64,000 nucleotides of DNA from Maribacter vaceletii (GTDB lineage Bacteria > Bacteroidota > Bacteroidia > Flavobacteriales > Flavobacteriaceae), in assembly GCF_003634105.1 (NCBI RefSeq), contig NZ_RBIQ01000007.1:1-64000 (forward strand), written 5' to 3'. Under the pieces are notes generated by a model. It did not search any database. It worked only from the letters and a program-made list of their open reading frames with translations, and was not told the DNA's origin. Numbering within the stretch: position 1 is the stretch's first letter; each line of letters opens with the position of its first letter. Made by a program: the position numbers and the translations under genes. Of the stretch, positions 47,245 through 56,957 are shown piece by piece.

Positions 47245-48669
47245 ATGAAAATGAAAAAACATATAATTTTATTATTTAGTCTAGTACTTGCCCTTAGTGG
47301 ATGTGAAATAGACGAAAGTTTAAATAGAGATCAAAAAAACCCTACAATAGTTCCTGGTGATGCTCTTTTTACAAACGGAACAAGAAATTTATTTGATTTA
47401 ATGAATTCTTGTAGTGTTAATGAAAATGTATTTAGATTGTATGCTCAGTATTGGGCACAAACAACGTACCCAGACGAAAGTCAATACAATCAAATTACAC
47501 GTAATAATGGAGGATATATTTGGAATACTCTTTACAGAGATGTATTACAAGATTTAAAAGGTTCTAAGGAAGTTCTTGCTGAAGAAGGAGCTAGTAATTT
47601 AACTAACAAAAATGCTATTATCAGCGTTATGGAAGTTTATGCTTACTCTGTTTTAGTTGATACTTTTGGAGATGTGCCTTATACAGAGGCATTAGACCCA
47701 ACTAATTCTAGTCCTAAATATGATGACGCTGCTACAATATATATAGATTTAATTTCTAAATTAAATACAGCTATTTCTGATATGAGTGGATCAGAAGGAT
47801 TTTCTTCAGCTCAAGATCCAATTTATAATGGAGATTTAACGAAATGGAAAAAAGCAGCAACATCATTAAAACTAAGAATGGGTCTTAGACTTGCAGATGT
47901 AAATGCTTCGTTAGCACAACAAACTGTAGAATCTATTTCTGTTTCAGATTTAATAACTACTAATGATGACAATTTTGGGATTCAATATTTAGGGTCTGCG
48001 CCAAATACAAATCCATTATGGGTGTCTTTAGTACAAAGTGGCAGAAATGATTTTATTGCAGCAAACACATACATTGATGTATTAAATCCACTAAATGATC
48101 CTAGAAGACCTTTCTTCTTCAATACTGTAAATGGAGATTATGTTGGAGGAACATATGGTAGTGCAAATAATGCCTCTGTAAATTCTAATTTATCAGATTT
48201 AATGAAAACTCCAGATTTAATTGGTAGTATTATTACCGCGTCTGAAGTAAACTTTTTACTAGCTGAAGCTGTTGAAAGAGGATATTCTGTTACTGGTACT
48301 GCTGAAGCTTATTACGATGCTGGTGTTTCTACTTCTATACTTGAATGGGGAGGCGAACAAGCTGATGTTGATACTTATTTAGCTCAAACTGAAGTAGCAT
48401 ATACTACCGCAGCTGGGGATTGGAAACAAAAGATAGCACAACAAAAATGGATAGCTATGTTTAATAATGGATTTGAAGGTTGGACAACATGGAGAATATT
48501 TGATACTCTTACTTTTAATGCTCCTGAAGGTCAAACTTTAGCAGACATACCAACAAGATTCTTATATCCTGTAACAGAAGCTACATTAAATGGAACGCAA
48601 TTAGATGCTGCAGCAGCTGCAATTGGTGGAGATACTAAAACAACTAAAGTATTTTGGGATGCACAGTAA
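47245..48669 (+). CDS. SusD/RagB-like surface lipoprotein (SusD-like_2 type)
   Basis: This 474-residue lipoprotein has the lipobox LALSGC with Cys20 (counted from the first ATG; a second ATG two codons on is equally possible). The text after Cys (EIDESLNRDQKNP) is acidic. The TPR-rich core (VMEVYAYSVLVDTFGDVPYTE) and the C-terminal TTKVFWDAQ are family-typical. It should bind cargo for the second SusC. Confidence 0.94.
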   Translation: MKMKKHIILLFSLVLALSGCEIDESLNRDQKNPTIVPGDALFTNGTRNLFDLMNSCSVNENVFRLYAQYWAQTTYPDESQYNQITRNNGGYIWNTLYRDVLQDLKGSKEVLAEEGASNLTNKNAIISVMEVYAYSVLVDTFGDVPYTEALDPTNSSPKYDDAATIYIDLISKLNTAISDMSGSEGFSSAQDPIYNGDLTKWKKAATSLKLRMGLRLADVNASLAQQTVESISVSDLITTNDDNFGIQYLGSAPNTNPLWVSLVQSGRNDFIAANTYIDVLNPLNDPRRPFFFNTVNGDYVGGTYGSANNASVNSNLSDLMKTPDLIGSIITASEVNFLLAEAVERGYSVTGTAEAYYDAGVSTSILEWGGEQADVDTYLAQTEVAYTTAAGDWKQKIAQQKWIAMFNNGFEGWTTWRIFDTLTFNAPEGQTLADIPTRFLYPVTEATLNGTQLDAAAAAIGGDTKTTKVFWDAQ

Positions 48670-48693
48670 TTTAATTACATCTTAACTTATATT

Positions 48694-48727
48694 AAAAAAG
48701 GCTGTTGTTTTACAACAGCCTTTTTAT
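48694..48727 (+). terminator. Terminator after second susCD pair
   Basis: AAAAAAGGCTGTTGT and ACAACAGCCTTTTT form a perfect stem with a TTT loop and a T run. The next gene starts 23 bases later, so it may depend on read-through or on a promoter hidden here. Confidence 0.9.
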
Positions 48728-48749
48728 GTATTTAATAAATCATAAATTC

Positions 48750-49733
48750 ATGAAATATATTATACTTTTTCTTTTTATAATATCATGTTCAAAGTCAGAA
48801 ACAATAAATAGTAATAACGAAGATGAGTTAACTAATTCAAAAAAAATTCACTGGGAAATTTCTGAAAATGATTTAATTGGTAAGTTTGATCCATTCCCTG
48901 AAATAGATTCTTTACAATTTACTTCTGAGCCAATTTATTTAAATAAAATATCAAATAAACATAGAGTTGCATTAGTTAATATAGAGGATCAAAACTTAGT
49001 TTTTTTATTTGGTGATTTAGGATACTTTGAAGTTTTAAACTTTAATTGGAATGGAAAATCATATGCAGTATCGCATTGCCCTATAACAAACACCACACTT
49101 GTTTTTAAACTTGAACTTGGTAATAAATTAAAAGCCTCTGGCTTTAGGTATAGAGAAAACCTAGTCATGTACAACTCAAAAAAAGACAGTTATTTTTCTC
49201 AAATGCAAGAAAGACGTATTGCTGGACAACAATATATTTTAGGGAATTCATTACCTCTATTGGATACTAGATGGGGAACCATTAAAAATATTTATAGTAA
49301 TATAAAAGTAGCACAAGTTTTAGATGAAGATTTAGGCTTATACCAACAAACTAGGGGTTACAACTCTGAAGAAGTATTAGATTGGGAGCATATGTCAATT
49401 GGAATAAATAATGATAAAATAAAAAACAATATTGATATAATTCCATTTAAAAAAATTTCTTCAAAAGAAAAATTTTCATGTAAGCTAAAAAGCACATTTA
49501 TTATTGGAGATAAAAATAAAAATATTGTCCGTGTATTTATCTTAAATGAAAACCAGACTCTTTCCATTCATTCCTCCGGAAATTATTTAATAGACGGTCT
49601 AGATAAATACGATTGGAATGGGTATTGTTTTGAAGGTCCAAATATTTACAAACAATTGGTTATAAAAAAAGGGTATTTAGGAGGAACTTTAAGTTTCCAA
49701 AATATGTTTGAAAAAACTAATATCATAAAATAA
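48750..49733 (+). CDS. DUF3179 lipoprotein
   Basis: This 327-residue lipoprotein begins at the ATG at 48750, which gives a clean signal and lipobox (MKYIILFLFIISC, Cys13). An upstream in-frame start at 48705 lies inside the terminator and is rejected. The DUF3179 hallmarks are present: SHCPITNTTLVF at 108-119, followed by GFRYRENLVMYN and a segment with DSYFSQM. The family has no assigned biochemical function. It stands after the second susCD pair and 5 bases before an unknown secreted protein, with which it is likely co-expressed. Confidence 0.82.
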   Translation: MKYIILFLFIISCSKSETINSNNEDELTNSKKIHWEISENDLIGKFDPFPEIDSLQFTSEPIYLNKISNKHRVALVNIEDQNLVFLFGDLGYFEVLNFNWNGKSYAVSHCPITNTTLVFKLELGNKLKASGFRYRENLVMYNSKKDSYFSQMQERRIAGQQYILGNSLPLLDTRWGTIKNIYSNIKVAQVLDEDLGLYQQTRGYNSEEVLDWEHMSIGINNDKIKNNIDIIPFKKISSKEKFSCKLKSTFIIGDKNKNIVRVFILNENQTLSIHSSGNYLIDGLDKYDWNGYCFEGPNIYKQLVIKKGYLGGTLSFQNMFEKTNIIK

Positions 49734-49738
49734 AAAAA

Positions 49739-50410
49739 ATGAAAATAAAAAAAACAGGTATTCTAATATACTTTAGTCTATTATATACAATCACAATATT
49801 TAGCCAATCTAGAGTACCATCTTCAGTAAATGGTGTATTTAGCAACAATCTTGACTTTTTTGCGATTCAAAAAGTTGATGATGTATACAATAATGGTGTA
49901 AATGAGGATATTAAAGGATCTCCCTATTTATTTTCTGATTGGTCCGATATTTATATAACAGTAAAATTAAAAAAAGAAGAAACATATCATATTAAAGGAA
50001 ATTATAATCCTGTTTTAGATCAGTTTGAAATAGTTATAAAAAATGAAAAATATATTTTAAATCCTAAATCTGTAATACAAATTAGAAGAGGAAGTCAAAT
50101 TTTTAAATTAGGAAATTCTTTAACATCTTATCATGAAGAACTAGCAGTTGGTAAAAATGTACGACTAATTAAAATATATGAAGCTTCTGTAATGCAGACA
50201 CAAACACAAACACTTGGTTTATTTGAAAGAAAAATTGTTCTTAAAGATTCTGAGTATATTTTATTTAATGATGGGAGAACAATTAAATTACCAAAGTCAA
50301 AAAATAAATTATTTGAGTTATTAAATACATCTCAAAAAAAACAAAAAGAATATAAAAAATTTAAGATTAAAAATTTAAGTGATTTGTCAAAAATAATTCA
50401 AGATTCATAA
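49739..50410 (+). CDS. Hypothetical secreted protein
   Basis: I do not recognise this 223-residue protein. A signal peptide (1-22, IFS/QSR) points to export. The body is predicted to be beta-rich in its first 100 residues (SDIYITVKLKKEETYHIKG) and Lys-rich and helical at the C-terminus (residues 180-223). No cysteines, lipobox or sorting domain were seen. The 5-base spacing to the DUF3179 gene implies one message. It ends before a strong terminator. Confidence 0.6.
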   Translation: MKIKKTGILIYFSLLYTITIFSQSRVPSSVNGVFSNNLDFFAIQKVDDVYNNGVNEDIKGSPYLFSDWSDIYITVKLKKEETYHIKGNYNPVLDQFEIVIKNEKYILNPKSVIQIRRGSQIFKLGNSLTSYHEELAVGKNVRLIKIYEASVMQTQTQTLGLFERKIVLKDSEYILFNDGRTIKLPKSKNKLFELLNTSQKKQKEYKKFKIKNLSDLSKIIQDS

Positions 50411-50436
50411 CTAATTAAATACTATTCATATAATAG

Positions 50437-50468
50437 TAAAACCACTCTTTTACAGAGTGGTTTTTTTA
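50437..50468 (+). terminator. Terminator after unknown secreted protein
   Basis: AAAACCACTCT and AGAGTGGTTTT pair around a short TTTAC loop, followed by a T run. It lies 27 bases past the stop and just upstream of rlmB. Confidence 0.9.
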
Positions 50469-50480
50469 TACCTTTACGTC

Positions 50481-51215
50481 ATGCAAAAAGAAACCCATAT
50501 ATATGGTATAAGAGCCATAATAGAAGCAATAGAATCTGAAAGTACAATTGATAAGGTTTTCTTACAAAAAGGTCTTAAAGGTGATTTATATAGAGAACTA
50601 GAAAGTTTAATTCGTAAAAATGGAATTAACTCCTCTTACGTTCCAATAGAAAAGTTAAATCGTCTCACAAAAAACAACCATCAAGGAGCTGTTGCAAATA
50701 TTTCTCCTATTACTTTTTATTCTATTGAGGAATTATTAGAAAAAACGGAAAAGAAAGAAACTCCTGCCCTATTCCTACTTTTAGATCAATTATCTGATGT
50801 TCGTAATTTTGGTGCAATAATAAGAACTGCAGAATGTACAGGTGTAGATGGTATTATTATACAAAAAAAAGGTGCAGCACCAGTAACAGCAGATACTATA
50901 AAAACTTCCGCAGGAGCTGCTTTTAAAGTCCCTATTGCCAAAGTAGACCATATAAAAGATGCGGTATTTTATTTACAAGCATCTGGAATAAAAGTTGTTT
51001 CTGCTACAGAGAAAACAGATAACACTATTTATGATGTTAATTTTAAAGATTCTATTGCGATAATAATGGGTGCAGAAGACAGAGGAATTTCTCCATCTAT
51101 ACTAAAAGCATCTAATTATACTGCTAAATTACCTTTATTGGGCGAAATAGAATCTCTAAATGTTTCTGTTGCTTGTGCAGTATTTTTATACGAGGCGGTA
51201 CGCCAAAGAAGATAA
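50481..51215 (+). CDS. rlmB: 23S rRNA 2'-O-ribose methyltransferase (RlmB/TrmH family)
   Basis: This 244-residue SPOUT-class enzyme should methylate the ribose of G2251 (E. coli numbering) in the 23S P-loop. The start at 50481 gives MQKETHIYGIRAIIEAIES. An earlier in-frame codon at 50457 falls within the terminator. An N-terminal L30e-like substrate-binding domain (1-75) precedes the knotted domain with DQLSDVRNFGAIIRTAEC, IIMGAEDRGIS and LPLLGEIESLNVSVA, the three SPOUT motifs. Its stop is adjacent to the convergent rhomboid gene. Confidence 0.95.
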   Translation: MQKETHIYGIRAIIEAIESESTIDKVFLQKGLKGDLYRELESLIRKNGINSSYVPIEKLNRLTKNNHQGAVANISPITFYSIEELLEKTEKKETPALFLLLDQLSDVRNFGAIIRTAECTGVDGIIIQKKGAAPVTADTIKTSAGAAFKVPIAKVDHIKDAVFYLQASGIKVVSATEKTDNTIYDVNFKDSIAIIMGAEDRGISPSILKASNYTAKLPLLGEIESLNVSVACAVFLYEAVRQRR

Positions 51216-51947
51216 TTAATCTTCTTTATTTGTATTTTCTTTAAAGTGATAATTTATTTTTATTTCCTCATTAATTTCTTCACTCTCTAGTTCTACAAAA
51301 TTACCATTTTCATCAAATTGTTGCAAAAAGGGGTCTTCCTCTTCTTTAAAATCCTCCTGCTCCCAAACATACTTTTTTGGAGCAGGGGTTTTAGCTTTTA
51401 ATACAATTGCCAAAAACAATCCAGCTAAAAAACCACCTAAATGCCCTTCCCATGATATACCGTCTTTTATTGGAAATAAATACCACAACATACTACCATA
51501 AACAAAAACTACTATAAGGGACAAAGCAACTAGTCTATAATATTTAGTAAAAATACCTTTAAAAAAAATAAAACTTGCCAGTAGATAAATTACACTACTA
51601 GCGCCAATATGATAAGAACTTCTTGCTATAATCCAAGTTAATAGTCCAGAAGTTATAGTACCTATAACTAGTACCCGCAGCGCTACTTTATTATAAAAGT
51701 AAAATAATGCTGTAATTAATATAGCTAACGGTATTGTATTATTATATAAATGTTCTAATGAACCATGAATAAATGGGCTTAATAAAACCCCTCTTAAACC
51801 AACTAAAGTTCTTGGATAAATACCAAATTGATTAAAATTAGTTTCTAATACTAACTCTAACCAATACACGAACCAAATACTAATTACAGCCACCAATGGA
51901 GCTATAACAACTTTATTAGATAATTTAAAATAATTATTTTCAGACAT
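51216..51947 (-). CDS. Rhomboid-family intramembrane serine protease
   Basis: This 243-residue inner-membrane protease is counted from the ATG at 51947. Earlier in-frame codons would run into rarA. Six helices hold the catalytic pair S117 (HIGASSVIY) and H169 (WEGHLGGF). HGSLEHLYNN at 61-70 is the conserved second-helix motif. After the last helix an acidic cytoplasmic tail of about 55 residues follows (QEDFKEEEDPFLQQF), unusual in its charge. Substrates are unknown. It is divergent from rarA with an 80-base gap. Confidence 0.92.
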   Translation of the reverse strand: MSENNYFKLSNKVVIAPLVAVISIWFVYWLELVLETNFNQFGIYPRTLVGLRGVLLSPFIHGSLEHLYNNTIPLAILITALFYFYNKVALRVLVIGTITSGLLTWIIARSSYHIGASSVIYLLASFIFFKGIFTKYYRLVALSLIVVFVYGSMLWYLFPIKDGISWEGHLGGFLAGLFLAIVLKAKTPAPKKYVWEQEDFKEEEDPFLQQFDENGNFVELESEEINEEIKINYHFKENTNKED

Positions 51948-52027
51948 ATAAACTATACTACAACAAATTATCCAAATTAATAAAATCTGTAAGATTGTCA
52001 TCTTATTTTTTGTTTTACTTTTATGGG

Positions 52028-53305
52028 ATGAATGAGCCACTTGCAGAAAGAGTACGTCCAAAAAACTTAGAAGACTATATAAGTCAAAACCATTTGGTAG
52101 GTGAAAAAGGATCTTTAACTAATCAAATTAAAAAAGGACTTATCCCTTCTTTAATCCTTTGGGGGCCTCCTGGGACAGGAAAAACAACTTTAGCAAACAT
52201 TATTGCTGAAGAAAGCAAACGTCCTTTTTATACGCTGAGTGCTATTAATAGCGGTGTAAAGGATATTAGAGAAGTTATTGATAAGGCAAAACAATCTGGA
52301 GGCTTATTTACAGCTAAAAACCCGATTTTATTTATAGACGAGATTCACCGCTTTAGTAAATCGCAACAAGATTCTTTATTGGCTGCCGTAGAAAAAGGAT
52401 GGGTTACATTAATTGGAGCTACTACAGAAAACCCTAGTTTTGAAGTAATTCCGGCACTTTTATCTAGATGTCAAGTTTATATTCTTAATGCTTTTGATAA
52501 AAATGATTTAGAGGCTTTATTAGTTAGAGCCATAAAAGAAGATTCTGTACTACAAACAAAGAAGATTAATTTAAAAGAAACAGAAGCTCTTATGCGCTTA
52601 TCTGCTGGAGATGGCCGAAAACTTTTAAATATTTTTGAGCTTGTTGTAAATTCTGAAGAAGGAGAAAATATTGAAATTACTAATGATTTAGTAATGAGTA
52701 AAGTTCAAAAAAATACTGTTTTATATGATAAAACAGGAGAACAACATTATGATATTATTTCTGCTTTTATAAAATCTATTAGAGGAAGTGACCCTAATGG
52801 AGCAGTATACTGGTTAGCAAGAATGATTGAAGGCGGGGAAGATGTAAAGTTTATTGCAAGGCGGTTACTAATTTCTGCCTCTGAAGATATTGGCTTAGCA
52901 AATCCTACTGCTTTAGTAATTGCTAATAATTGCTTCCAAGCAGTTACTACTATTGGATACCCAGAAGCAAGGATAATCCTTAGTCAATGTGCTATATACT
53001 TAGCAACTTCTGCCAAAAGTAATGCAAGTTATGCTGCTATAGGAAAAGCGCAACAATTAGTAAAACAAACAGGAGATTTATCTGTTCCTTTAGATTTAAG
53101 AAATGCTCCAACTAAACTAATGAAAGATATTGGTTACGGTAAAGATTACAAATATGCACACAGCTATGAAAATAACTTTGTGATGGCAGAATTTTTACCA
53201 AATGAAATATCAGGCACTAGTTTTTATACTCCAGGAAATAACCAAAGAGAAAATGCCCTCAAAGATTTTTTAAAAAATAGGTGGAAAGACAAGTATAACT
53301 TTTAG
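52028..53305 (+). CDS. rarA: Replication-associated recombination protein A (AAA+ ATPase)
   Basis: This 425-residue ATPase acts at stalled replication forks and is related to the clamp loader and to RuvB. The ATG at 52028 gives the family start [20 protein letters not shown]. The earlier frame from 51995 is unlikely. Walker A is GPPGTGKT (46-53), Walker [11 protein letters not shown], and sensor 1 GATTENPSF. The C-terminal MgsA-type tetramerisation domain holds [19 protein letters not shown]. It overlaps the convergent next gene by 4 bases. Confidence 0.97.
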   Translation: MNEPLAERVRPKNLEDYISQNHLVGEKGSLTNQIKKGLIPSLILWGPPGTGKTTLANIIAEESKRPFYTLSAINSGVKDIREVIDKAKQSGGLFTAKNPILFIDEIHRFSKSQQDSLLAAVEKGWVTLIGATTENPSFEVIPALLSRCQVYILNAFDKNDLEALLVRAIKEDSVLQTKKINLKETEALMRLSAGDGRKLLNIFELVVNSEEGENIEITNDLVMSKVQKNTVLYDKTGEQHYDIISAFIKSIRGSDPNGAVYWLARMIEGGEDVKFIARRLLISASEDIGLANPTALVIANNCFQAVTTIGYPEARIILSQCAIYLATSAKSNASYAAIGKAQQLVKQTGDLSVPLDLRNAPTKLMKDIGYGKDYKYAHSYENNFVMAEFLPNEISGTSFYTPGNNQRENALKDFLKNRWKDKYNF

Positions 53306-54141
53306 AATTTAATATTTAATTCTTTTGTAGTTAAAACATCATTGGTATAATACTCATAGTACCACTTACCTTCTTTACCATAAATAATTCCACTAGTAGC
53401 TAAGTACACATCTTTTACAGAGGTTTTATATACCTTTAAACGAACTTTTGGAGTACTATCTACTAACTGATAGCCATTTGTTATTTCTTGAGCATATAAT
53501 ACCTCTTCTGAATTAAATTCAAGAGGAACAATGTTTTTTACTGCCTTTTTGAAATTAGATTTTACTGGCGCAACACTCTTATAACTTTGCACCTCTTTAG
53601 TTGCCTCTTGCTGTACAACTTGTGTTTTTTGTACTTTACTAGTAGATTCTTGAGCAGTATTACCAATCTTTTTTACATCGTTTTTATAACTAACTTTTAT
53701 AGGCTCATTAACTGGTTCTTTATACGTATAATTAACAACTTCTAAAGATTTCATTGCTTTTCTTATAGCTTCGGAAAAAGACAGCTTATATTCTTTTTCT
53801 TTACTTTTCCCTTCCTCTGTTATATATATTTCTTTGGAACTACAATCTTCAAAAGAAACACTGGCTTTTGTACTAAACATAGAAGAGTTATCATTTAATT
53901 TTACATATAACCCCATACATCTATTTATTAAAAGATCTTCTGGAAGAGCATCTTCATAAACCGCTGTAAAACCATTTTCTGTGAGTAAATGTTTCACCAA
54001 TGTACTAGTTTGATACTGGTTTTCTTTCTTAAAACTAGCAAACCTTTTTGGCACTACTATATATTTATAATCATCAAAAACGGATTGTGCCATAGAAGAA
54101 AAACTAATTGTAAACGCAGCAAATAAAATAAAATATTTCAA
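53302..54141 (-). CDS. Hypothetical secreted protein
   Basis: This 279-residue protein has a signal peptide (1-18, SMA/QSV). I cannot assign a family function. The first half (VVPKRFASFKKENQYQTSTL, residues 29-48) looks like a compact domain that includes two cysteines. The middle (150-190) is a Thr/Gln/Ser/Val-rich low-complexity linker, and the end is beta-rich with Lys. The pattern suggests a periplasmic or envelope protein. It shares 4 bases with the end of rarA. Confidence 0.65.
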   Translation of the reverse strand: MKYFILFAAFTISFSSMAQSVFDDYKYIVVPKRFASFKKENQYQTSTLVKHLLTENGFTAVYEDALPEDLLINRCMGLYVKLNDNSSMFSTKASVSFEDCSSKEIYITEEGKSKEKEYKLSFSEAIRKAMKSLEVVNYTYKEPVNEPIKVSYKNDVKKIGNTAQESTSKVQKTQVVQQEATKEVQSYKSVAPVKSNFKKAVKNIVPLEFNSEEVLYAQEITNGYQLVDSTPKVRLKVYKTSVKDVYLATSGIIYGKEGKWYYEYYTNDVLTTKELNIKF

Positions 54142-54232
54142 AATAAAATTCTTTAGAGTTATTAGTAATATGAAATAAATGTGCCAAATTTGGGCATATG
54201 AAGACTAAAATTTTAATCCTTTAACATTTATA

Positions 54233-55666
54233 TCAATTTTTACCCCAAGATATGATATTAATTCCTAACTGAAAAGAAGCGTAATTACTAGCAGCAATAT
54301 TTCTATAAGCTAATAAATTATCTGCCATGAAATACATATTTATTGGACCTGCTTGTAAGTTTAAACCTAGCCCAACATTAGAATAAGAATATTTATCTAT
54401 AGTATAGGTTGTTTTTACTGCCATTATGTTTCCAAAACATCTTTGATAAAACGCAGATAAAGCTGCCTGCGGTCCTCTTGGTCTATTAATAACATAAAGT
54501 TGACCTCCTACTCCATTAGTATATTTTGCTCGATTAGATTTACCACCTGAAACGTTACAATCGCAATCTAATCTTCCTTTTGATTGTACGGTTTCTCCAA
54601 AATTATATCGTAAAGAACCATATAATTTTGTTGGTCTAAAAGTTAAATAGCTTTTTCTATTTTCTTCGAACGGAACTAAACCCTCTACCTCATCTACTAA
54701 ATCTTGCCAAAAATCTGCGTTAGGGTCATTTATAGCATCTGGTAATATAATCTCTACTCCTTCTACAGTTGCATTTCCTCTTAAAGAATAACTTAACACA
54801 TCATTACTATGATATAGAAAACCTAAGTCTAATATGCTACCTGTTATTAGAGTCTGTTCATTTAAATGGTAGGTAAATCCTAAATCTACTCCTAGACCTA
54901 AATCGCCGCCAAAAAAACCTCTTTTTATCATGTCTCCTGCAGAGCTATCGCCATCCATAACATGATCTAAAGTTATTATCCCAGAAGACTTTAATTCTAA
55001 ATCTGCACTTATCGTATTAGCTAACAGGTTATTCTGCCCCTCAGTAGTTACAAAATATCCTTTGTTTTTTGTGGACGTAAAATCTAAGATTCCAGAATAT
55101 AACTTACCTCTTATCCCAAAAGTTAATTTATTATCTATCTCTTTTGTAACTCCAAAATGAAAAACATTTAAAATTTCTCCTCTAGTTTTTAAATGACCTA
55201 AATTAAATCTATTATTTAAATTATCTGCATTACCTTCAAAACCTAGTTTAGCATAATCTTTAAACCAATAACCAATAGCATCTCCTTCATTATAAATTCC
55301 AAAAGAATAAAAATTATCTGTTTCAGAACCTCTATATCCTATATTTATTAATTCTATTTGATAGGTGCCACTTAAATCATCTTTAGGGCTCATGCCATTA
55401 ATTAAGCGGTCTCTTACTTTGTCATTAAAATCTATTCCATCATTTGCAAAAAGGTCATTTACAGATATTCCTGAAGAACCAGCTTGAAATGAAATTCCTG
55501 AAAGTAAAGGAACTCCTGAATACCATTGAAAGTCTGTTTCTGTTCCTGGGTTTATTAATAAAGATTGCGGAATTTCTGAAAAATCATATAACAGCTGCTT
55601 GTTTTGTCCAGAAACAAAACGGCATACAAATACCATGAGAATAAAAATTAAACTATATTTTCTCAT
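54233..55666 (-). CDS. DUF5723 family outer-membrane protein
   Basis: This 477-residue protein has a signal peptide (1-20, VSG/QNK) and a beta-strand-rich body that resembles PorP/SprF-like outer-membrane barrels and the DUF5723 family. Segments such as QLLYDFSEIPQSLLINPGTE and FGGDLGLGVDLGFTYHLNEQ are typical. Some relatives of this general group work with type IX secretion or gliding. A role here is not shown. Its ATG overlaps the stop of the upstream lipoprotein gene (ATGA), so they are translationally coupled. Confidence 0.78.
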   Translation of the reverse strand: MRKYSLIFILMVFVCRFVSGQNKQLLYDFSEIPQSLLINPGTETDFQWYSGVPLLSGISFQAGSSGISVNDLFANDGIDFNDKVRDRLINGMSPKDDLSGTYQIELINIGYRGSETDNFYSFGIYNEGDAIGYWFKDYAKLGFEGNADNLNNRFNLGHLKTRGEILNVFHFGVTKEIDNKLTFGIRGKLYSGILDFTSTKNKGYFVTTEGQNNLLANTISADLELKSSGIITLDHVMDGDSSAGDMIKRGFFGGDLGLGVDLGFTYHLNEQTLITGSILDLGFLYHSNDVLSYSLRGNATVEGVEIILPDAINDPNADFWQDLVDEVEGLVPFEENRKSYLTFRPTKLYGSLRYNFGETVQSKGRLDCDCNVSGGKSNRAKYTNGVGGQLYVINRPRGPQAALSAFYQRCFGNIMAVKTTYTIDKYSYSNVGLGLNLQAGPINMYFMADNLLAYRNIAASNYASFQLGINIISWGKN

Positions 55667-56208
55667 TTTACACGAACACTAAATTTTCCACTAGATTTTA
55701 ATACTACCAATGGAGGAGAAATAGTAGAAGTACTTGTATTATCTCCATTATTAACTGCAACAACTCTAATTTTAGAGGTATTTTTTATTATATCTAAGCT
55801 TTTTCCCGTATTACCATAAACAACATCTCTTTGTAGCGTACCAGATGGACTAGCGTCTATATCAAAAGATTCTGAATCTAGAACCTCATCAGCGTCATTC
55901 AAAAATTCTAAGGTTAAGGATAATGGTTTACTTGTTGTATTCTCTATTTCATACGTAATTACACCATCTAATACTCTATCTGAAAAAACAGCTTCAGAAA
56001 AAGCATTAAAACTAAAATCTTGGGAATAAAATGGTCCAGGAGGCACATTATTTATAACATCTTCAGTAGATTCAAGGTACAGGATACTACTTTCAAAAAC
56101 TGGAACAACACTCAAATCTTTATATTGATCAAAGTCTTGGTCTTCTATACAAGAAACCACACATAACAGAAGTGTTATAAGCGATAAAAATATACCTAAC
56201 TTTTTCAT
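55663..56208 (-). CDS. Hypothetical lipoprotein
   Basis: This 181-residue lipoprotein, read from the ATG at 56208, has lipobox LCVVSC with Cys20. The earlier frame from 56253 adds a non-signal stretch and is rejected. The rest is beta-rich and acidic (IEDQDFDQYKDLSVVPVFES), like small Ig-like envelope lipoproteins. I know no function. It is coupled to the DUF5723 barrel gene by a 4-base overlap, so the pair may form an envelope complex. Confidence 0.7.
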   Translation of the reverse strand: MKKLGIFLSLITLLLCVVSCIEDQDFDQYKDLSVVPVFESSILYLESTEDVINNVPPGPFYSQDFSFNAFSEAVFSDRVLDGVITYEIENTTSKPLSLTLEFLNDADEVLDSESFDIDASPSGTLQRDVVYGNTGKSLDIIKNTSKIRVVAVNNGDNTSTSTISPPLVVLKSSGKFSVRVK

Positions 56209-56267
56209 AATAGCACAAATTGTTAAGGATAAAAAAAATGCATAAAATGGCATCTATATTTATAACT

Positions 56268-56957
56268 CTATAAATATTTTTTTATTTCATTTAAATCATG
56301 AATCATATCACAATAATCATGCCTTTCCTCATTATGCGCATTAAAATGAAGTGTATGAAAACCAACCGCTTTTGCTCCTAAAATATCGGCCTCTATACTA
56401 TCCCCTATCATTATAGATTTTCTGGGTGTTGTATTTGCTTTACACAAAGCCAATTTAAAAATTTCTGGATTTGGCTTTTTTACACCCGCCATCTCAGAAT
56501 CTACAACATTAGAAAAGTATTCTCGAATGTTAGAGTTCTTTAATTTTCTTTCTTGTACAGCCTGAAAACCATTGGTAATTATATGTAATTGGTAGTTTGG
56601 TTTTAAATAATCTAGTATTTCTATTGCGTTAGTAAATAAATGATTAAAAGAAGATAAATGGTCTATATAATCGTCTGACAGTTTATGTACAAGTTGATCT
56701 TGTACTTTATACTCTAAAGTATCAAAAACTTTTTTTAATCTAAAAAATCTAAGTTCTTCTTTTGTTATTTTCTCTTCTCTAAATAATTTCCAATACTCTA
56801 AATTTATAGGGATATAAACTTTTAAAAAATCTTCTAGCTTAATATCTACTTTATTATCCAGAAGAATTTTATTAAATGTAATTGCAGAGTTCTTTTCAAA
56901 ATCCCATAGGGTATGATCTAAATCAAAAAAAACATCCGTAACCACTTCTTTAAACAT
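56268..56957 (-). CDS. yjjG: HAD hydrolase, YjjG-type pyrimidine nucleotidase
   Basis: This 229-residue HAD phosphatase probably hydrolyses non-canonical nucleoside monophosphates. Motif I is FFDLDHTLWD with D12 and D14. Motif II lies in LHIITNGFQAVQERKL, and motif III/IV in GVKKPNPEIFKLAL and IMIGDSIEADILGAK. The cap of about 70 residues matches YjjG. It overlaps the upstream deacetylase-like gene by 8 bases. Confidence 0.9.
   Translation of the reverse strand: MFKEVVTDVFFDLDHTLWDFEKNSAITFNKILLDNKVDIKLEDFLKVYIPINLEYWKLFREEKITKEELRFFRLKKVFDTLEYKVQDQLVHKLSDDYIDHLSSFNHLFTNAIEILDYLKPNYQLHIITNGFQAVQERKLKNSNIREYFSNVVDSEMAGVKKPNPEIFKLALCKANTTPRKSIMIGDSIEADILGAKAVGFHTLHFNAHNEERHDYCDMIHDLNEIKKYL

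Noticed and set aside
51947-52061. N-terminal extensions of the rhomboid and rarA genes into each other
   Set aside because: The extra residues match neither family. Starts at 51947 and 52028 give the conserved N-termini and leave an 80-base divergent promoter space.
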